Source of the DNA: Viola odorata
Lineage: Eukaryota; Streptophyta; Magnoliopsida; Malpighiales; Violaceae
Direction of reading: 5' to 3'
Assembly: GCA_963691705.1 (NCBI GenBank)
Contig: OY829540.1
Span: 45,544,158 to 45,608,157 of the forward strand
DNA: 64,000 bases
The translations under genes and the position numbers were made by a program. Under the pieces are notes generated by a model. The model was not told the origin of the DNA. It made no database searches and worked only from the letters and a program-made list of their open reading frames with translations. Positions 1 to 12,419 of this stretch are shown one piece after another; within the stretch, counting starts at the first letter, position 1; each line of letters starts with the position of its first letter.

Positions 1-480
1 ACGTGACCAGACACAACATTATCAGACGACATGTGCGGATGTGAGCAAACACGATGTGGGGACGTGACCCTTCACAACGCTTAACAGACAACATGTGCGG
101 ACGTGACCAAACACAACATTAAACATACGATGTGGGGACGTGACCTTTCACAACGCTTAACAGAAAACATGTGCAGACGTGACCAGACACACCATTATTA
201 GACGACATGTACGGACGTGACCAAACACGATGTGAGGACGTAACCCTTCACAATGCTTACCAGACAACATGTGCGGACGTGACCAGACACAACATTATCA
301 GACGACATGTGCGGACGTGACCACACACAACCTTAAAAACAGGATGTGGGGACGTGACCCTTCACAACGCTTAACAGACGACATGTGCAGACGTGACCAG
401 ACACAACATTATCAGACGACATGTGCGGACGTGACCAAACACGATATGGGGACATGACCCTTCAAAACGCTTAACAGACA
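1..480 (+). repeat. Partial long higher-order unit at the window edge
   Basis: This segment matches 3362-3841 at an offset of 3,361 bp with few differences (for example CACACCATT near 189 versus CACAACATT). It carries the markers GTGAGCAAACAC, ATTAAACATACG, ATTATTAG, ACGTAACCC and GATATGGGGACATG in the same order. The match changes partner at about 480, where the 6,156 bp offset begins. Confidence 0.8.
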
Positions 481-1245
481 ACATGTGCGGACGTGACCAC
501 ACACAACATTAAAAACACGATGTGGGGACGTGCCCCTTCACAACGCTTAACAGACGACATGTGCAGACTTGACCAGACACAACATTATCAGATGACATGT
601 GCGGACGTGACCAAACACAACATTAAAAATACGATGTGGGGACGTGACCCTTTAGAACGCTTAACAGACAACATGTGCGGACGTGACCAGACACAACATT
701 ATCAGACGACATGTGCGGACGTGACCAAACACGATGTGAGGACGTGACCCTTCATAACGCTTCACAGACAATATGTGCGGACGTGACCAGACACAACATT
801 ATCAGACGACTTGTGAGGACGTGACCAAACACAACATATAAAACACGATGTGGGGACGTGACCTTCACAACGCTTAACAGACAACATGTACAGACGTGAC
901 CAGACACAACATTATCTGACGACATGTGCGGACGTGACCAAACACGATGTGGGGACGTGACCCTTCACAACGCTTAACAGACAACATGTGCGGACGTGAC
1001 CAGACACAACATTATTAGACGACATGTGCGGACGTGACCAAACACAACATTAAAAACACGATGTGTGGGCGTGACCCATCACAACGCTTAACAGACAACA
1101 TGTGCAGGCGTGACCAGACACAACATTATCAGACGACATGTGCGGATGTGACCAAACACGATGTGGGGACGTGACCCTTCACAACACTTAACAGACAACA
1201 TGTGCGGACGTGACCAGACACAACATTATCAGACGACATGTGAGG

Positions 1246-1320
1246 ACGTGACCAAACACAACATATAAAACACGATGTGGGGACGTGACCTTCACAACGC
1301 TTAACAGACAACATGTACAG
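1246..1320 (+). repeat. Linked B-C variant pair with CATATAAAACAC and a one-base-shorter C
   Basis: B variant at 1246-1282 reads CATATAAAACAC where most copies read CATTAAAAACAC, creating TATAAAA at 1264-1270. The following C (1283-1320) begins ACGTGACCTTCAC, one C shorter than usual, so it is 38 bp. It usually ends CATGTACAG. The A before it usually ends GTGAGG. These features nearly always travel together, which marks a single founder block copied many times (for example 837, 1264, 2341, 2768 for TATAAAA, and on to the end of the window). Confidence 0.88.
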
Positions 1321-1358
1321 ACGTGACCAGACACAACATTATCTGACGACATGTGCGG

Positions 1359-1381
1359 ACGTGACCAAACACGATGTGGGG
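1359..1381 (+). repeat. Exemplar monomer B, short form (23 bp, 14 bp deletion)
   Basis: The short B reads ACGTGACCAAACAC then GATGTGGGG. It differs from long B by exact loss of 14 bp between two AAACAC direct repeats, as expected from replication slippage or microhomology repair. It turns the 114 bp trimer into a 100 bp trimer. Because 14 is not a multiple of three, it also brings a TGA into the frame that is open through long-B trimers. It recurs throughout the window, often alternating with long B. Confidence 0.93.
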
Positions 1382-1637
1382 ACGTGACCCTTCACAACGC
1401 TTAACCGACAACATGTGCGGACGTGACCAGACACAACATTATCAGACGACATGTGCGGACGTGACCAAACACAACATTAAAAACACGATGTGTGGGCGTG
1501 ACCCATCACAACGCTTAACAGACAACATGTGCAGACGTGACCTGACACAACATTATCAGACGACATGTGCGGATGTGACCAAACACGATGTGGGGACGTG
1601 ACCCTTCACAACGCTTAACAGACAACATGTGCGGACG

Positions 1638-1674
1638 TGACCAGACACAACATTAAAAACACGATGTGGTGACG
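1638..1674 (+). repeat. A/B hybrid monomer (exemplar)
   Basis: This monomer begins like A (ACGTGACCAGACACAAC) and ends like B (ATTAAAAACACGATGTGG, then TG instead of GG). It goes directly into a C with ACAAAGCTTA. It looks like a crossover between an A and the next B in the shared CACAACATT. It sits just before almost every paired 66 bp module, so hybrid and module form one inherited block. Confidence 0.8.
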
Positions 1675-1702
1675 TGACCCTTCACAAAGCTTAACAGAGA
1701 AC

Positions 1703-1834
1703 ATGTGCAAACACAACATTAAAAACACGATGTGGGGACGTGACCCTTCACAACGCTTAACAGACAGCATGTGCAAACACAACATTAAAAACAAGATGTG
1801 GGGACGTGACCCTTCACAACGCTTAACAGACAAC
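1703..1834 (+). repeat. Paired 66 bp module (trimer with 48 bp deleted), exemplar
   Basis: Two tandem 66 bp units, 1703-1768 and 1769-1834. In each, the C end ATGTGC is joined straight to AAACACAAC of B. This removes 48 bp (all of A plus 10 bp) from a 114 bp trimer and keeps a three-base register. The pair also starts at 2894, 4851, 6355, 7859, 9050, 11007, 13226, 15709, 17665, 20805, 23617, 24366, 26108, 26857, 53479 and 54015. A single 66 bp unit starts at 46557. I saw none between about 27,000 and 46,550, so it is a regional marker. Confidence 0.9.
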
Positions 1835-4521
1835 ATGTGCAGACGTGACCAGACACAACATTATCAGACGACATGTGCGGAAGTGACCAAACACAACATT
1901 GAAAACACGATGTGGGGACGTGACCCTTCACAACGCTTAACAGAGAACATGTGCGGACGTGACCAGACACAACATTATCAGACGACATGTGCGGACGTGA
2001 CCACACACAACATTAAAAACACGATGTGGGGACGTGACCCTTCACAACGCTTAACAGACGACATGTGCAGACTTGACCAGACACAACATTATCAGATGAC
2101 ATGTGCGGACGTGACCAAACACAACATTAAAAATACGATGTGGGGACGTGACCCTTTAGAACGCTTAACAGACAACATGTGCGGACGTGACCAGACACAA
2201 CATTATCAGACGACATGTGCGGACGTGACCAAACACGATGTGAGGACGTGACCCTTCACAACGCTTCACAGACAACATGTGCGGACGTGACCAGACACAA
2301 CATTATCAGACGACATGTGAGGACGTGACCAAACACAACATATAAAACACGATGTGGGGACATGACCTTCACAACGCTTAACAGACAACATGTACAGACG
2401 TGACCAGACACAACATTATCTGACGACATGTGCGGACGTGATCAAACACGATGTGGGGACGTGACCCTTCACAACGCTTAACAGACAACATGTGCGGACG
2501 TGACCAGACACAACATTGTAAGACGACATGTGCGGACGTGACCAAACACAACATTAAAAACACGATGTGTGGGCGTGACCCATCACAACGCTTAACAGAC
2601 AACATGTACAGACGTGACCAGACACAACATTATCAGACGACATGTGCGGATGTGACCAAACACGATGTGGGGACGTGACCCTTCACAACGCTTAACAGAC
2701 AACATGTGCGGACGTGACCAGACACAACATTATCAGACGACATGTGAGGACGTGACCAAACACAACATATAAAACACGATGTGGTGACGTGACCCTTCAC
2801 AACGCTTAACAGACAACATGTGCGGACGTGACCAGACACAACATTAAAAACACGATGTGGTGACGTGACCCATCACAAAGCTTATCAGAGAACATGTGCA
2901 AACACAACATTAAAAACACGATGTGGGGACGTGACCCTTCACAACGCTTAACAGACAGCATGTGCAAACACAACATTAAAAACATGATGTGGGGACGTGA
3001 CCCTTCACAACGCTTAACAGACAACATGTGCAGACGTGACCAGACACAACATTATCAGACGACATGTGCGGAAGTGACCAAACACAATATTGAAAACACG
3101 ATGTGGGGACGTGACCCTTCACAACGCTTAACAGAGAACATGTGCGGACGTGACCAGACACAACATTATCAGACGACATGTGCGGACGTGACCAAACACA
3201 ACATTAAAAACACGATGTGGGGACGTGACCCTTCACAACGCTTAACAGACAACATATGCGGACGTTACCAGACACAACATTATCAGACGACATGTGCGGA
3301 CGCGACCAAAAACGATGTGGGGACGTGACCCTTCACAACTCTTAACAGGCATCATGTGCGCACGTGACCAGACACAACATTATCAGACGACATGTGCGGA
3401 TGTGAGCAAACACGATGTGGGGACGTGACCCTTCACAACGCTTAACAGACAACATGTGCGGACGTGACCAAACACAACATTAAACATACGATGTGGGGAC
3501 GTGACCTTTCACAACGCTTAACAGAAAACATGTGCAGACGTGACCAGACACAACATTATTAGACGACATGTACGGACGTGACCAAACACGATGTGAGGAC
3601 GTAACCCTTCACAATGCTTACCAGACAACATGTGCGGACGTGACCAGACACAACATTATCAGACGACATGTGCGGATGTGACCACACACAACATTAAAAA
3701 CAGGATGTGGGGACGTGACCCTTCACAACGCTTAACAGACGACATGTGCAGACGTGACTAGACACAACATTATCAGACGACATGTGCGGACGTGACCAAA
3801 CACGATATGGGGACATGACCCTTCAAAACGCTTAACAGACAACATTTGCGGACGTGACCACACACAACATTAAAAACACGATGTGGGGACGTGACCCTTC
3901 ACAACGCTTAACAGACGACATGTGCAGACTTGACCAGACACAACATTATCAGATGACATGTGCGGACGTGACCAAACACAACATTAAAAATACGATGTGG
4001 GGACGTGACCCTTTAGAACGCTTAACAGACAACATGTGCGGACGTGACCAGACACAACATTATCAGACGACATGTGCGGACGTGACCAAACACGATGTGA
4101 GGACGTGACCCTTCATAACGCTTCACAGACAATATGTGCGGACGTGACCAGACACAACATTATCAGACGACTTGTGAGGACGTGACCAAACACAACATAT
4201 AAAACACGATGTGGGGACGTGACCTTCACAACGCTTAACAGACAACATGTACAGACGTGACCAGACACAACATTATCTGACGACATGTGCGGACGTGACC
4301 AAACACGATGTGGGGACGTGACCCTTCACAACGCTTAACAGACAACATGTGCGGACGTGACCAGACACAACATTATTAGACGACATGTGCGGACGTGACC
4401 AAACACAACATTAAAAACACGATGTGTGGGCGTGACCCATCACAACGCTTAACAGACAACATGTGCAGGCGTGACCAGACACAACATTATCAGACGACAT
4501 GTGCGGATGTGACCAAACACG

Positions 4522-6025
4522 ATGTGGGGACGTGACCCTTCACAACGCTTAACCGACAACATGTGCGGACGTGACCAGACACAACATTATCAGACGACAT
4601 GTGCGGACGTGACCAAACACAACATTAAAAACACGATGTGTGGGCGTGACCCATCACAACGCTTAACAGACAACATGTGCAGACGTGACCTGACACAACA
4701 TTATCAGACGACATGTGCGGATGTGACCAAACACGATGTGGGGACGTGACCCTTCACAACGCTTAACAGACAACATGTGCGGACGTGACCAGACACAACA
4801 TTAAAAACACGATGTGGTGACGTGACCCTTCACAAAGCTTAACAGAGAACATGTGCAAACACAACATTAAAAACACGATGTGGGGACGTGACCCTTCACA
4901 ACGCTTAACAGACAGCATGTGCAAACACAACATTAAAAACAAGATGTGGGGACGTGACCCTTCACAACGCTTAACAGACAACATGTGCAGACGTGACCAG
5001 ACACAACATTATCAGACGACATGTGCGGAAGTGACCAAACACAACATTGAAAACACGATGTGGGGACGTGACCCTTCACAACGCTTAACAGAGAACATGT
5101 GCGGACGTGACCAGACACAACATTATCAGACGACATGTGCGGACGTGACCACACACAACATTAAAAACACGATGTGGGGACGTGCCCCTTCACAACGCTT
5201 AACAGACGACATGTGCAGACTTGACCAGACACAACATTATCAGATGACATGTGCGGACGTGACCAAACACAACATTAAAAATACGATGTGGGGACGTGAC
5301 CCTTTAGAACGCTTAACAGACAACATGTGCGGACGTGACCAGACACAACATTATCAGACGACATGTGCGGACGTGACCAAACACGATGTGAGGACGTGAC
5401 CCTTCATAACGCTTCACAGACAATATGTGCGGACGTGACCAGACACAACATTATCAGACGACTTGTGAGGACGTGACCAAACACAACATATAAAACACGA
5501 TGTGGGGACGTGACCTTCACAACGCTTAACAGACAACATGTACAGACGTGACCAGACACAACATTATCTGACGACATGTGCGGACGTGACCAAACACGAT
5601 GTGGGGACGTGACCCTTCACAACGCTTAACAGACAACATGTGCGGACGTGACCAGACACAACATTATTAGACGACATGTGCGGACGTGACCAAACACAAC
5701 ATTAAAAACACGATGTGTGGGCGTGACCCATCACAACGCTTAACAGACAACATGTGCAGGCGTGACCAGACACAACATTATCAGACGACATGTGCGGATG
5801 TGACCAAACACGATGTGGGGACGTGACCCTTCACAACACTTAACAGACAACATGTGCGGACGTGACCAGACACAACATTATCAGACGACATGTGAGGACG
5901 TGACCAAACACAACATATAAAACACGATGTGGGGACGTGACCTTCACAACGCTTAACAGACAACATGTACAGACGTGACCAGACACAACATTATCTGACG
6001 ACATGTGCGGACGTGACCAAACACG
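4522..6025 (+). repeat. 1,504 bp higher-order repeat, copy 1
   Basis: The first of two full copies plus a partial third of a 1,504 bp unit. It holds a TGTGGGCGTGACCCATC trimer, the A/B hybrid, the paired 66 bp module at 4851, the GAAGTG/ATTGAAAAC trimer, the rare GTGCCCC trimer near 5180, ACTTGACC and CTTTAGAACGC, the CATATAAAACAC block and GTGCAGGCG. It lacks the CTCTTAACAGG to GATATGG part of the long unit. Confidence 0.85.
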
Positions 6026-7529
6026 ATGTGGGGACGTGACCCTTCACAACGCTTAACCGACAACATGTGCGGACGTGACCAGACACAACATTATCAGACG
6101 ACATGTGCGGACGTGACCAAACACAACATTAAAAACACGATGTGTGGGCGTGACCCATCACAACGCTTAACAGACAACATGTGCAGACGTGACCTGACAC
6201 AACATTATCAGACGACATATGCGGATGTGACCAAACACGTTGTGGGGACGTGACCCTTCACAACGCTTAACAGACAACATGTGCGGACGTGACCAGACAC
6301 AACATTAAAAACACGATGTGGTGACGTGACCCTTCACAAAGCTTAACAGAGAACATGTGCAAACACAACATTAAAAACACGATGTGGGGACGTGACCCTT
6401 CACAACGCTTAACAGACAGCATGTGCAAACACAACATTAAAAACAAGATGTGGGGACGTGACCCTTCACAACGCTTAACAGACAACATGTGCAGACGTGA
6501 CCAGACACAACATTATCAGACGACATGTGCGGAAGTGACCAAACACAACATTGAAAACACGATGTGGGGACGTGACCCTTCACAACGCTTAACAGAGAAC
6601 ATGTGCGGACGTGACCAGACACAACATTATCAGACGACATGTGCGGACGTGACCACACACAACATTAAAAACACGATGTGGGGACGTGCCCCTTCACAAC
6701 GCTTAACAGACGACATGTGCAGACTTGACCAGACACAACATTATCAGATGACATGTGCGGACGTGACCAAACACAACATTAAAAATACGATGTGGGGACG
6801 TGACCCTTTAGAACGCTTAACAGACAACATGTGCGGACGTGACCAGACACAACATTATCAGACGACATGTGCGGACGTGACCAAACACGATGTGAGGACG
6901 TGACCCTTCATAACGCTTCACAGACAATATGTGCGGACGTGACCAGACACAACATTATCAGACGACTTGTGAGGACGTGACCAAACACAACATATAAAAC
7001 ACGATGTGGGGACGTGACCTTCACAACGCTTAACAGACAACATGTACAGACGTGACCAGACACAACATTATCTGACGACATGTGCGGACGTGACCAAACA
7101 CGATGTGGGGACGTGACCCTTCACAACGCTTAACAGACAACATGTGCGGACGTGACCAGACACAACATTATTAGACGACATGTGCGGACGTGACCAAACA
7201 CAACATTAAAAACACGATGTGTGGGCGTGACCCATCACAACGCTTAACAGACAACATGTGCAGGCGTGACCAGACACAACATTATCAGACGACATGTGCG
7301 GATGTGACCAAACACGATGTGGGGACGTGACCCTTCACAACACTTAACAGACAACATGTGCGGACGTGACCAGACACAACATTATCAGACGACATGTGAG
7401 GACGTGACCAAACACAACATATAAAACACGATGTGGGGACGTGACCTTCACAACGCTTAACAGACAACATGTACAGACGTGACCAGACACAACATTATCT
7501 GACGACATGTGCGGACGTGACCAAACACG
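6026..7529 (+). repeat. 1,504 bp higher-order repeat, copy 2
   Basis: Matches copy 1 at offset 1,504, including GTGCCCC near 6686 and the 66 bp pair at 6355. Private changes include ACATATGCGG near 6217 and CACGTTGTGGGG near 6237. Confidence 0.85.
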
Positions 7530-10269
7530 ATGTGGGGACGTGACCCTTCACAACGCTTAACCGACAACATGTGCGGACGTGACCAGACACAACATTATCA
7601 GACGACATGTGCGGACGTGACCAAACACAACATTAAAAACACGATGTGTGGGCGTGACCCATCACAACGCTTAACAGACAACATGTGCAGACGTGACCTG
7701 ACACAACATTATCAGACGACATGTGCGGATGTGACCAAACACGATGTGGGGACGTGACCCTTCACAACGCTTAACAGACAACATGTGCGGACGTGACCAG
7801 ACACAACTTTAAAAACACGATGTGGTGACGTGACCCTTCACAAAGCTTAACAGAGAACATGTGCAAACACAACATTAAAAACACGATGTGGGGACGTGAC
7901 CCTTCACAACGCTTAACAGACAGCATGTGCAAACACAACATTAAAAACAAGATGTGGGGACGTGACCCTTCACAACGCTTAACAGACAACATGTGCAGAC
8001 GTGACCAGACACAACATTATCAGACGACATGTGCGGAAGTGACCAAACACAACATTGAAAACACGATGTGGGGACGTGACCCTTCACAACGCTTAACAGA
8101 GAACATGTGCGGACGTGACCAGACACAACATTATCAGACGACATGTGCGGACGTGACCACACACAACATTAAAAACACGATGTGGGGACGTGACCCTTCA
8201 CAACGCTTAACAGACGACATGTGCAGACTTGACCAGACACAACATTATCAGATGACATGTGCGGACGTGACCAAACACAACATTAAAAATACGATGTGGG
8301 GACGTGACCCTTTAGAACGCTTAACAGACAACATGTGCGGACGTGACCAGACACAACATTATCAGACGACATGTGCGGACGTGACCAAACACGATGTGAG
8401 GACGTGACCCTTCACAACGCTTCACAGACAACATGTGCGGACGTGACCAGACACAACATTATCAGACGACATGTGAGGACGTGACCAAACACAACATATA
8501 AAACACGATGTGGGGACATGACCTTCACAACGCTTAACAGACAACATGTACAGACGTGACCAGACACAACATTATCTGACGACATGTGCGGACGTGACCA
8601 AACACGATGTGGGGACGTGACCCTTCACAACGCTTAACAGACAACATGTGCGGACGTGACCAGACACAACATTGTAAGACGACATGTGCGGACGTGACCA
8701 AACACAACATTAAAAACACGATGTGTGGGCGTGACCCATCACAACGCTTAACAGACAACATGTGCAGACGTGACCAGACACAACATTATCAGACGACATG
8801 TGCGGATGTGACCAAACACGATGTGGGGACGTGACCCTTCACAACGCTTAACAGACAACATGTGCGGACGTGACCAGACACAACATTATCAGACGACATG
8901 TGAGGACGTGACCAAACACAACATATAAAACACGATGTGGTGACGTGACCCTTCACAACGCTTAACAGACAACATGTGCGGACGTGACCAGACACAACAT
9001 TAAAAACACGATGTGGTGACGTGACCCATCACAAAGCTTATCAGAGAACATGTGCAAACACAACATTAAAAACACGATGTGGGGACGTGACCCTTCACAA
9101 CGCTTAACAGACAGCATGTGCAAACACAACATTAAAAACATGATGTGGGGACGTGACCCTTCACAACGCTTAACAGACAACATGTGCAGACGTGACCAGA
9201 CACAACATTATCAGACGACATGTGCGGAAGTGACCAAACACAATATTCAAAACACGATGTGGGGACGTGACCCTTCACAACGCTTAACAGAGAACATGTG
9301 CGGACGTGACCAGACACAACATTATCAGACGACATGTGCGGACGTGACCAAACACAACATTAAAAACACGATGTGGGGACGTGACCCTTCACAACGCTTA
9401 ACAGACAACATATGCGGACGTTACCAGACACAACATTATCAGACGACATGTGCGGACGCGACCAAAAACGATGTGGGGACGTGACCCTTCACAACTCTTA
9501 ACAGGCATCATGTGCGCACGTGACCAGACACAACATTATCAGACGACATGTGCGGATGTGAGCAAACACGATGTGGGGACGTGACCCTTCACAACGCTTA
9601 ACAGACAACATGTGCGGACGTGACCAAACACAACATTAAACATACGATGTGGGGACGTGACCTTTCACAACGCTTAACAGAAAACATGTGCAGACGTGAC
9701 CAGACACAACATTATTAGACGACATGTACGGACGTGACCAAACACGATGTGAGGACGTAACCCTTCACAATGCTTACCAGACAACATGTGCGGACGTGAC
9801 CAGACACAACATTATCAGACGACATGTGCGGATGTGACCACACACAACATTAAAAACAGGATGTGGGGACGTGACCCTTCACAACGCTTAACAGACGACA
9901 TGTGCAGACGTGACTAGACACAACATTATCAGACGACATGTGCGGACGTGACCAAACACGATATGGGGACATGACCCTTCAAAACGCTTAACAGACAACA
10001 TTTGCGGACGTGACCACACACAACATTAAAAACACGATGTGGGGACGTGACCCTTCACAACGCTTAACAGACGACATGTGCAGACTTGACCAGACACAAC
10101 ATTATCAGATGACATGTGCGGACGTGACCAAACACAACATTAAAAATACGATGTGGGGACGTGACCCTTTAGAACGCTTAACAGACAACATGTGCGGACG
10201 TGACCAGACACAACATTATCAGACGACATGTGCGGACGTGACCAAACACGATGTGAGGACGTGACCCTT
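6637..10269 (+). repeat. 6,156 bp-offset segmental duplication, copy 2
   Basis: Partner of 481-4113. It ends near 10269, where CTTCACAACGCTTCACAGACAAC here replaces CTTCATAACG and CAATATG of copy 1. It overlaps copies 2 and 3 of the 1,504 bp repeat because those were already part of the duplicated material. Confidence 0.8.
7530..8180 (+). repeat. 1,504 bp higher-order repeat, partial copy 3
   Basis: Continues the 1,504 bp period for about 650 bp. It departs near 8190, where the trimer reads GTGACCC rather than GTGCCCC, and then follows the 6,156 bp partner (1703 onward). It has a private CACAACTTTAAAAAC near 7805. Confidence 0.75.
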
Positions 10270-10463
10270 CACAACGCTTCACAGACAACATGTGCGGACG
10301 TGACCAGACACAACATTATCAGACGACATGTGAGGACGTGACCAAACACAACATATAAAACACGATGTGGGGACGTGACCTTCACAACGCTTAACAGACA
10401 ACATGTACAGACGTGACCAGACACAACATTATCTGACGACATGTGCGGACGTGACCAAACACG
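10270..10463 (+). repeat. GCTTCACAG and CATATAAAACAC trimers
   Basis: A short run of trimers with the markers GCTTCACAG, GTGAGG, CATATAAAACAC, GACCTTCAC, GTACAG and ATTATCTGAC, in the order seen elsewhere in the long unit. It joins the 6,156 bp duplication to the 214 bp tandem duplication. Confidence 0.7.
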
Positions 10464-10891
10464 ATGTGGGGACGTGACCCTTCACAACGCTTAACAGACA
10501 ACATGTGCGGACGTGACCAGACACAACATTATCAGACGACATGTGCGGACGTGACCAAACACAACATTAAAAACACGATGTGTGGGCGTGACCCATCACA
10601 ACGCTTAACAGACAACATGTACAGACGTGACCAGACACAACATTATCTGACGACATGTGCGGACGTGACCAAACACGATGTGGGGACGTGACCCTTCACA
10701 ACGCTTAACAGACAACATGTGCGGACGTGACCAGACACAACATTATCAGACGACATGTGCGGACGTGACCAAACACAACATTAAAAACACGATGTGTGGG
10801 CGTGACCCATCACAACGCTTAACAGACAACATGTACAGACGTGACCAGACACAACATTATCTGACGACATGTGCGGACGTGACCAAACACG
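10464..10891 (+). repeat. 214 bp tandem duplication (two copies)
   Basis: 10464-10677 is repeated at 10678-10891. The unit is one 114 bp trimer plus one 100 bp trimer and carries TGTGGGCGTGACCCATC, GTACAG and ATTATCTGAC. The copies look identical, so the duplication appears recent. Confidence 0.85.
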
Positions 10892-11424
10892 ATGTGGGGA
10901 CGTGACCCTTCACAACGCTTAACAGACAACATGTGCGGACGTGACCAGACACAACATTAAAAACACGATGTGGTGACGTGACCCTTCACAAAGCTTATCA
11001 GAGAACATGTGCAAACACAACATTAAAAACACGATGTGGGGACGTGACCCTTCACAATGCTTAACAGACAGCATGTGCAAACACAACATTAAAAACATGA
11101 TGTGGGGACGTGACCCTTCACAACGCTTAACAGACAACATGTGCAGACGTGACCAGACACAACATTATCAGACGACATGTGCGGAAGTGACCAAACACAA
11201 CATTAAAAACACGATGTGGGAACGTGACCCTTCACAACGCTTAACAGAGAACATGTGCGGATGTGACCAGACACAACATTATCAGACGACATGTGCGGAC
11301 GTGACCAAACACAACATTAAAAACACGATGTGGGGACGTGACCCTTCACAACGCTTAACAGACAACATGTGCGGACGTTACCAGACACAACATTATCAGA
11401 CGACCTGTGCGGACGCGACCAAAA
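10892..11424 (+). repeat. Hybrid, 66 bp pair and GTTACC segment
   Basis: Contains the A/B hybrid, the paired 66 bp module from 11007, the GAAGTG trimer (here ATTAAAAAC instead of ATTGAAAAC, with ATGTGGGAACG) and the CGTTACC/CGCGACC trimer. It has private changes such as CACAATGCTT near 11055 and GACCTGTGCGG near 11402. Confidence 0.75.
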
Positions 11425-12170
11425 ACGATGTGGGGACGTGACCCTTCACAACTCTTAACAGGCATTATGTGCGGACGTGACCAGACACAACATTATCAGA
11501 CGACATGTGCGGATGTGAGCAAACACGATGTGGGGACGTGACGCTTCACAACGCTTAACAGACAACATGTGCGGACGTGACCAAACACAACATTAAACAT
11601 ACGATGTGGGGACGTGACCTTACACAACGCTTAACAGAAAACATGTGCAGACGTGACCAGACACAACATTATTAGACGACATGTGCGGACGTGACCAAAC
11701 ACGATGTGAGGACGTAACCCTTCACAATGCTTACCAGACAACATGTGCGGACGTGACCAGACACAACATTATCAGACGACATGTGCGGATGTGACCAAAC
11801 ACGATGTGGGGACGTGACCCTTCACAACTCTTAACAGGCATCATGTGCGGACTTGACCAGACACAACATTATCAGACGACATGTGCGGATGTGAGCAAAC
11901 ACGATGTGGGGACGTGACCCTTCACAACGCTTAACAGACAACATGTGCGGACGTGACCAAACACAACATTAAACATACGATGTGGGGACGTGACCTTACA
12001 CAACGCTTAACAGAAAACATGTGCAGACGTGACCAGACACAAGATTATTAGACGACATGTGCGGACGTGACCAAACACGATGTGAGGACGTAACCCTTCA
12101 CAATGCTTACCAGACAACATGTGCGGACGTGACCAGACACAACATTATCAGACGACATGTGCGGATGTGA
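11425..12170 (+). repeat. 376 bp tandem duplication
   Basis: The block from CTCTTAACAGGCAT through ATTAAACATACG to ACGTAACCC occurs twice at an offset of 376 bp (CTCTTAACA at 11452 and 11828). Both copies share the private GACCTTACACAACG (near 11618 and 11994). Copy 2 has ACTTGACC near 11850 and CACAAGATT near 12040. Confidence 0.82.
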
Positions 12171-12419
12171 CCACACACAACATTAAAAATAGGATGTGGG
12201 GACGTGACCCTTTACAACGCTTAACAGACGACATGTGCAGACGTGACCAGACACAACATTATCAGACGACATGTGCGGACGTGACCAAACACGATATGGG
12301 GACATGACCCTTCAAAACGCTTAACAGACAACATGTGCGGACGTGACCACACACAACATTAAAAATACGATGTGGGGACGTGACCCTTCACAACGCTTAA
12401 CAGACGACATGTGCAGACT
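12171..12419 (+). repeat. AACATAGG to ACTTGACC segment
   Basis: Continues the long unit with AATAGGATG, GATATGGGGACATGACCC, ATTAAAAATACG and GCAGACTTGACC, just before the 2,483 bp duplication begins. Confidence 0.65.

Larger units (their letters stand above)
481..4113 (+). repeat. 6,156 bp-offset segmental duplication, copy 1
   Basis: About 3.6 kb that matches 6637-10269 at a constant offset of 6,156 bp. Shared rare variants include GACGTGCCCC near 530/6686, CAACACTTAAC near 1191/7347 and GCGCACGTGACC near 3358/9514. The differences I noticed are single bases, such as GATCAAACAC near 2440, GTACAG near 2607 and ATTGAAAAC versus ATTCAAAAC near 3090/9247. The two copies are separated by the 1,504 bp repeats, so later tandem expansion pushed them apart. 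Confidence 0.82.

Noticed and set aside
837..843. TATAAAA as a real promoter
   Set aside because: The motif arises from a two-base variant in a satellite monomer and is copied with it. No gene lies downstream. Kept only as an observation.
1703..2251. A 182-codon protein gene and its many relatives on both strands
   Set aside because: The frames are by-products of a repeat whose length is a multiple of three. They are open on both strands at once, start at any ATG of the repeat, are cut by the 14 bp deletion at irregular places, and show no signal peptide, known domain or promoter context.
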